Part shown: piece after piece, positions 13,111 through 16,151 of the stretch
How the letters are laid out: every line of letters starts with the position of its first letter
Numbering within the stretch: the first letter of the stretch is position 1
Assembly (NCBI GenBank): GCA_900545925.1
Contig: URAZ01000058.1
Location: 1 to 16,151, forward strand
Source of the DNA: an uncultured Eubacteriales bacterium
GTDB taxonomy: Bacteria; Bacillota; Clostridia; Oscillospirales; Oscillospiraceae
DNA: 16,151 nt
Reading direction: 5' to 3'
The notes under the pieces: model-generated
Databases searched by the model: none
Seen by the model: the letters and a program-made list of their open reading frames with translations, nothing else
What the model was told of the DNA's origin: nothing
Program-made: the position numbers and the translations under genes

Positions 13111-14562
13111 ATGGCGCATTGGGGCATGGAGGACGTGCAGGCGTGCTTCGGCGATACGGCGGATCTCAATACCCGGCAGATCACGGTCGGCGGGCAGACG
13201 CTGGGGCTTCTGTTTCTGGATGGGCTGACCTCGGGCGGAGATATCGCCGAGCAGGTCTTAAAGCCGCTGATGGAGACGGTCACGCCGGGAAGCATGCAGG
13301 AGGTTCTGACGCAGGCGGAGCGGGCGAGAGTCTACTGTGCCGTCGCCGAGCGTACGCAAAGCCCTGCGCAGACGGCGGACAAGCTGCTGCACGGCTACTG
13401 CGCTGTGCTTTTCCACGGAACGGATACGGCGCTCTGCTTTGAAACGAAAACAAGCGCGCGGCGCGGCCCTTCCGCGCCGGAGTCGGAAAACACCGTCAAG
13501 GGCGCGAAGGATGCGTTTACCGAGACGATGCGCATCAATACAAGCCTCCTGCGCCGCCATCTGCGCACAGCGCAGCTGCGCTTTTTGCAGAAGACCGTCG
13601 GTCTGCGCACGAAAACCGCCGTCACAGTCTGCTATCTCGCGGATCTGACCGCGCCGGAGTTGGTGCGGCGCATGGAAAAGCGGCTGGGGGCAATCGATAT
13701 TGACGGCATGCTCACACCCGCGAGCGTTGAGGAATACGTCACCGGTTCACGAAGAAGCGCATTTCCACTATTACAATATACCGAACGTCCGGACACCTTC
13801 TGCCAGGGGCTTCTGAACGGACAGGTCGGTCTGCTTGTCGATGGGCTGCCGCTGGGATATCTGGCGCCGGTCAATCTCGGCATTCTGATGAAATCGACGG
13901 AGGACCGCGCGGTCGATTATCTCTCGGCGTCTTGCCTGCGGGTGCTGCGATACCTGGCACTGCTGGCCGCGCTGCTGCTGCCGGGGCTGTATGTCGCCAT
14001 GGCAATGTATCATCAGGAGATGATTCCGACGAAGCTGCTGCTGGCGATCATCGAATCCAAGCGCGAGGTGCCGTTCGACACGGTCTTCGAGGTGATTGGC
14101 CTGCTTGCCACGTTTGAACTTCTGCAGGAGGCGGGACTTCATCTGCCGCAGGCCATCGGCACGGCAGTCTCCATCATCGGTGGTCTCGTCGTTGGCACAA
14201 CGGCGGTCGATGCGCATCTCGTTTCGCCTGCCGCGCTGATCGTCACAGCCTCTGCCGGGATCTGCGGCTTTACGCTTCCGAGCCGGGATTTATCAGACGC
14301 CGTTCGTATCTGGCGCTTCGCACTGGCAATTTTAGCGGGAGCGGGAGGCCTGTTCGCGCTGACGGCGGGCGGCATTGCGCTGCTGATCCACCTGTCGGGG
14401 CTGACAAGCCTGGACGTATCCTATCTCGCGCCGTTTTCCGACGCACGGGCAAGACGCGCCGTGCTGCGTCCGCTTCTGGCGCGGCAGAAATGGCGCGAAG
14501 CGACGCTGCGCCCACAGGATCTGAAGAATCAGGGGGACGGGCAGGATGAAAATCGCAAATAA
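13111..14562 (+). CDS. gerA: Spore germination protein, GerA family (A subunit)
   Basis: A subunits of Ger receptors sit in the spore inner membrane and respond to nutrient germinants. The 483-residue product has a soluble N-terminal domain, then SRRSAFPLLQYTERPDTFCQ and GQVGLLVDGLPLGYLAPV, typical GerA segments. A membrane region follows (LRYLALLAALLLPGLYVAMA; ATFELLQEAGLHLPQAIG; SIIGGLVVGTTAV; LAILAGAGGLFALTAGG). ATG 13111 is chosen, as AGGAGG (13098-13103) lies 7 nt upstream; the longer frame from 13024 has no such site. The gene opens an operon with the two next genes and is divergent from the fem-like gene. Expression in the forespore is expected from the family; no sporulation promoter was identified. 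Confidence 0.93.
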   Translation: MAHWGMEDVQACFGDTADLNTRQITVGGQTLGLLFLDGLTSGGDIAEQVLKPLMETVTPGSMQEVLTQAERARVYCAVAERTQSPAQTADKLLHGYCAVLFHGTDTALCFETKTSARRGPSAPESENTVKGAKDAFTETMRINTSLLRRHLRTAQLRFLQKTVGLRTKTAVTVCYLADLTAPELVRRMEKRLGAIDIDGMLTPASVEEYVTGSRRSAFPLLQYTERPDTFCQGLLNGQVGLLVDGLPLGYLAPVNLGILMKSTEDRAVDYLSASCLRVLRYLALLAALLLPGLYVAMAMYHQEMIPTKLLLAIIESKREVPFDTVFEVIGLLATFELLQEAGLHLPQAIGTAVSIIGGLVVGTTAVDAHLVSPAALIVTASAGICGFTLPSRDLSDAVRIWRFALAILAGAGGLFALTAGGIALLIHLSGLTSLDVSYLAPFSDARARRAVLRPLLARQKWREATLRPQDLKNQGDGQDENRK

Positions 14563-15049
14563 AATCAGTATCGTGCTGCTGGCTGCGACTTCGGTGGTCA
14601 GTCTGTGCATGCTGCCGCGCACCGGGACGGATGCGGCGAAACTCCTGCCCGCGCAGGTGCTTATGATCGCGCAGAAGGACGGGCGGATCACCGTGGAAAG
14701 CGACAACGGCGCGTCCGGCTCCGGCGCGACCCTCCCGGATGCGCTTGCGGCCATGCGGGAAGGTGCAGAGGGCACGCTCTTCCTGGACACGGCAGAGCAT
14801 ATTATTCTCCTGCAAAGCGCACAGGCGCTTCTGCCTGCAGTGGTGCAGCAGCGGCAGTTCCGCCCGGCGGCAAAGCTGTATCTGGCGCGGATGGACGCGC
14901 TGGACGCAGAAAGCTGCGTGGATTTTTTGCAGGCGCACCCCGGCAGCGTGACGCTGGCGGATGCGCACGCCGCGCTCCTGCGCGGCGAAACGCTCAGCCC
15001 GGCGGTTCTGCTGCCGGGAGAAAACGGAGGGATTATTCTTGCGGGATAA
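14546..15049 (+). CDS. Short GerC-like germination protein
   Basis: The 167-residue product starts with a hydrophobic segment (KISIVLLAATSVVSLCML), giving a signal or anchor; the Cys has no clear lipobox. The rest resembles the N-terminal domain of Ger(x)C lipoproteins (LPAQVLMIAQKDGRITVES, SGSGATLPDALAAM, EGTLFLDTAEHIILL). Normal GerC proteins are near 370 residues, so this one has only the first domain. The next gene's frame continues intact, which argues for a naturally short form over recent truncation. Its ATG overlaps the end of gerA by 17 bp; gerB overlaps its end by 11 bp. The position between A and B fits a GerC role. Confidence 0.65.
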   Translation: MKIANKISIVLLAATSVVSLCMLPRTGTDAAKLLPAQVLMIAQKDGRITVESDNGASGSGATLPDALAAMREGAEGTLFLDTAEHIILLQSAQALLPAVVQQRQFRPAAKLYLARMDALDAESCVDFLQAHPGSVTLADAHAALLRGETLSPAVLLPGENGGIILAG

Positions 15050-16028
15050 GCTGACGCCGCGGCAGATGCGCGCATGGAGCCTGTGCGCGCTGAGCGTTCC
15101 GGCGGCGATGGCGCTGCCGAGCAGCGGCTGGCTCTGGGTGCTGGGCGGGAGCGTGCTTGCCTGCGTGCTCACAGTCTGCCTGCAGGTAATGCAGCGGCGT
15201 TCTGGACTTTGTATGCGGGAGGCGTTTGACCAGGCATTCGGAACAGGCGGCGGACGGGTTGCGGCAGCGGCAGAACTTTTGTGGCTGCTGTTTGCAGCCT
15301 CCGGCGCAGCTGCGGCCAGCCAGATTGCGTTTGAGGATGATCTGGGGCCGTTCCTGTCTGCGATTCCGCTGCTGCTGGCAGCGCTGGCTGGGCAAAAGGG
15401 GAGATTGGCCGTCGGGCGTGTCTGCGGGGCGCTGGCTTTATGCCTTGCGGGATTGTATGCGATCATTACCGCGGCATCCCTGCGTCATGTGCAGGCAGCT
15501 TGGTGCCGGCCGGAAGGGGTGCCGGCAGATGCAGCACTGGCACTCTGTCTGTGTCTGGCACCCGCGTGTCTGGCATTTATCGCAGCAAAAGAGGAAATGC
15601 CGCGCAATTCGATTGGGACTGCGGCGGTATCTGCGCTTCTGCCGGCAGTTCCGGCGTTTCTGACGGCGGCCTGCCTGTCGCCGGAACTGGCGCGGCAGGA
15701 GCCGCTGCCGTTTCTCACGCTGACAAAAAGTCTTTCTGTGATGTCGGTCATGCAGCGGTTTGAACTGTTGCTGTCGGTCGCGCAGCTGCTGGGTCTGTTT
15801 GCACTGCTGACAATGCTGGCGTGCGCAGCAGGAAATATGGCGGCGGCAGTCAGAGGAAAACGGATTGGAGAAAACGAAAGCGGCATGTTTTGTCTGCTGG
15901 CGTTCGGGGGAAGTTTCTTTGCATATGCGGTTCCAATGTGGGTCTGGGCTGTGGGAGCGGCTGTATTTTGGGGTCTGGTGCCGATATTAACACAAGTGAT
16001 AGTAAATATAAAAAAGAGTGAAAAATAA
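15039..16028 (+). CDS. gerB: Spore germination protein, GerB family (permease-like B subunit)
   Basis: This 329-residue, strongly hydrophobic protein has about ten membrane segments and fits the Endospore_GerB family (amino acid/polyamine transporter fold). B subunits bind germinant in the spore inner membrane. It begins MRDKLTPRQMRAWSL; the KLTPRQM start is typical. Start: TTG 15039, with GGAGGG 7 nt upstream; the open frame from 14961 only shadows the previous gene. Near the end, LPFLTLTKSLSVMSVMQRFELLL matches the GerB segment around the eighth helix. It overlaps the gerC-like gene by 11 bp, so the three are translationally coupled. No terminator is seen before the next promoter 12 bp later. 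Confidence 0.9.
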   Translation: MRDKLTPRQMRAWSLCALSVPAAMALPSSGWLWVLGGSVLACVLTVCLQVMQRRSGLCMREAFDQAFGTGGGRVAAAAELLWLLFAASGAAAASQIAFEDDLGPFLSAIPLLLAALAGQKGRLAVGRVCGALALCLAGLYAIITAASLRHVQAAWCRPEGVPADAALALCLCLAPACLAFIAAKEEMPRNSIGTAAVSALLPAVPAFLTAACLSPELARQEPLPFLTLTKSLSVMSVMQRFELLLSVAQLLGLFALLTMLACAAGNMAAAVRGKRIGENESGMFCLLAFGGSFFAYAVPMWVWAVGAAVFWGLVPILTQVIVNIKKSEK

Positions 16029-16040
16029 TGAAAAAGGGGG

Positions 16041-16069
16041 TTGACAAACCATGGTTTCGATGGTATCAT
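16041..16069 (+). promoter_or_regulatory. Strong promoter, probably of an rRNA or stable RNA operon
   Basis: TTGACA (16041-16046) and TATCAT (16064-16069) are 17 bp apart. The spacer starts with a palindrome, AACCATGGTT (16047-16056). About 80 nt of purine-rich leader without ORF follow. Confidence 0.75.
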
Positions 16070-16143
16070 AGCCGAGCGTTCTGAGGGAGCGCAGCAAATC
16101 GGACGAAGCCAAGAAAAAAGATTGGAAAGATCGAAAAAAGTTC

Positions 16144-16149
16144 TTGACA
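16144..16149 (+). promoter_or_regulatory. -35 box of a second tandem promoter cut by window end
   Basis: A perfect TTGACA ends two bases before the window edge, 103 bp after the first one. The spacing and leader resemble tandem P1/P2 promoters of Clostridia rRNA operons. The -10 box is outside, so this is inference. Confidence 0.5.
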
Positions 16150-16151
16150 AA

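Overview
The window looks like a chromosome segment of a spore-forming, fairly GC-rich Clostridia (Oscillospirales-type gut Firmicute). The evidence is a GerA-family spore germination operon, glycyl-tRNA synthetase of the single-chain Firmicute type, the ACT-domain/UPF0210 pair, a CCA-encoding tRNA-Val and consensus sigma-A promoters. I cannot name a genus from sequence alone. Two halves differ clearly. Positions 1 to about 3467 are AT-richer accessory DNA. From the tRNA-Val gene (3505-3581) onward the DNA is GC-rich core genome.

Accessory part (1-3467). It starts with the 3' part of a SIR2-like gene (+ strand). Convergent to it is a minus-strand locus read from about 2641 down to 756: a strong promoter with an adjacent palindrome, a long and highly structured RNA, a possible 63-residue basic/hydrophobic small protein encoded inside that RNA, an XRE-type helix-turn-helix regulator, and a 344-residue retron-type reverse transcriptase with YVDD. 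A perfect 11-bp inverted repeat (2458-2468 / 2152-2162) brackets the RNA like retron a1/a2 repeats. I read the locus as a retron-like (probably defence) system with an HTH gene. The small ORF inside the candidate msr-msd RNA, with its start codon in a hairpin, is the most unusual point. Next comes a frameshifted, truncated relic of a mobile-element HTH protein, then gene-free DNA up to the tRNA-Val terminator. The tRNA-Val 3' end faces the island, as expected for a tRNA-integrated element, though I recognise no integrase.

Core part (3468-16151). In order: tRNA-Val(GAC) with a perfect promoter and a 17-bp terminator; a DUF3810-like membrane metallopeptidase (-); glyQS (+); the ACT-domain and UPF0210 genes (+); a small MITE-like inverted-repeat element; then a minus-strand cluster femAB-like, alr-like, mnmE, cysteine desulfurase. 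This cluster joins peptidoglycan bridge and D-alanine functions with tRNA wobble modification and sulfur supply. A divergent plus-strand germination operon follows: gerA, a short gerC-like gene and gerB, with overlapping ends. The last 110 bases hold a strong promoter and a second -35 box in the style of tandem rRNA promoters, so an rRNA operon may start just beyond the window.

Functional calls rest on motif recognition by eye; no alignment, folding program or database search was run.
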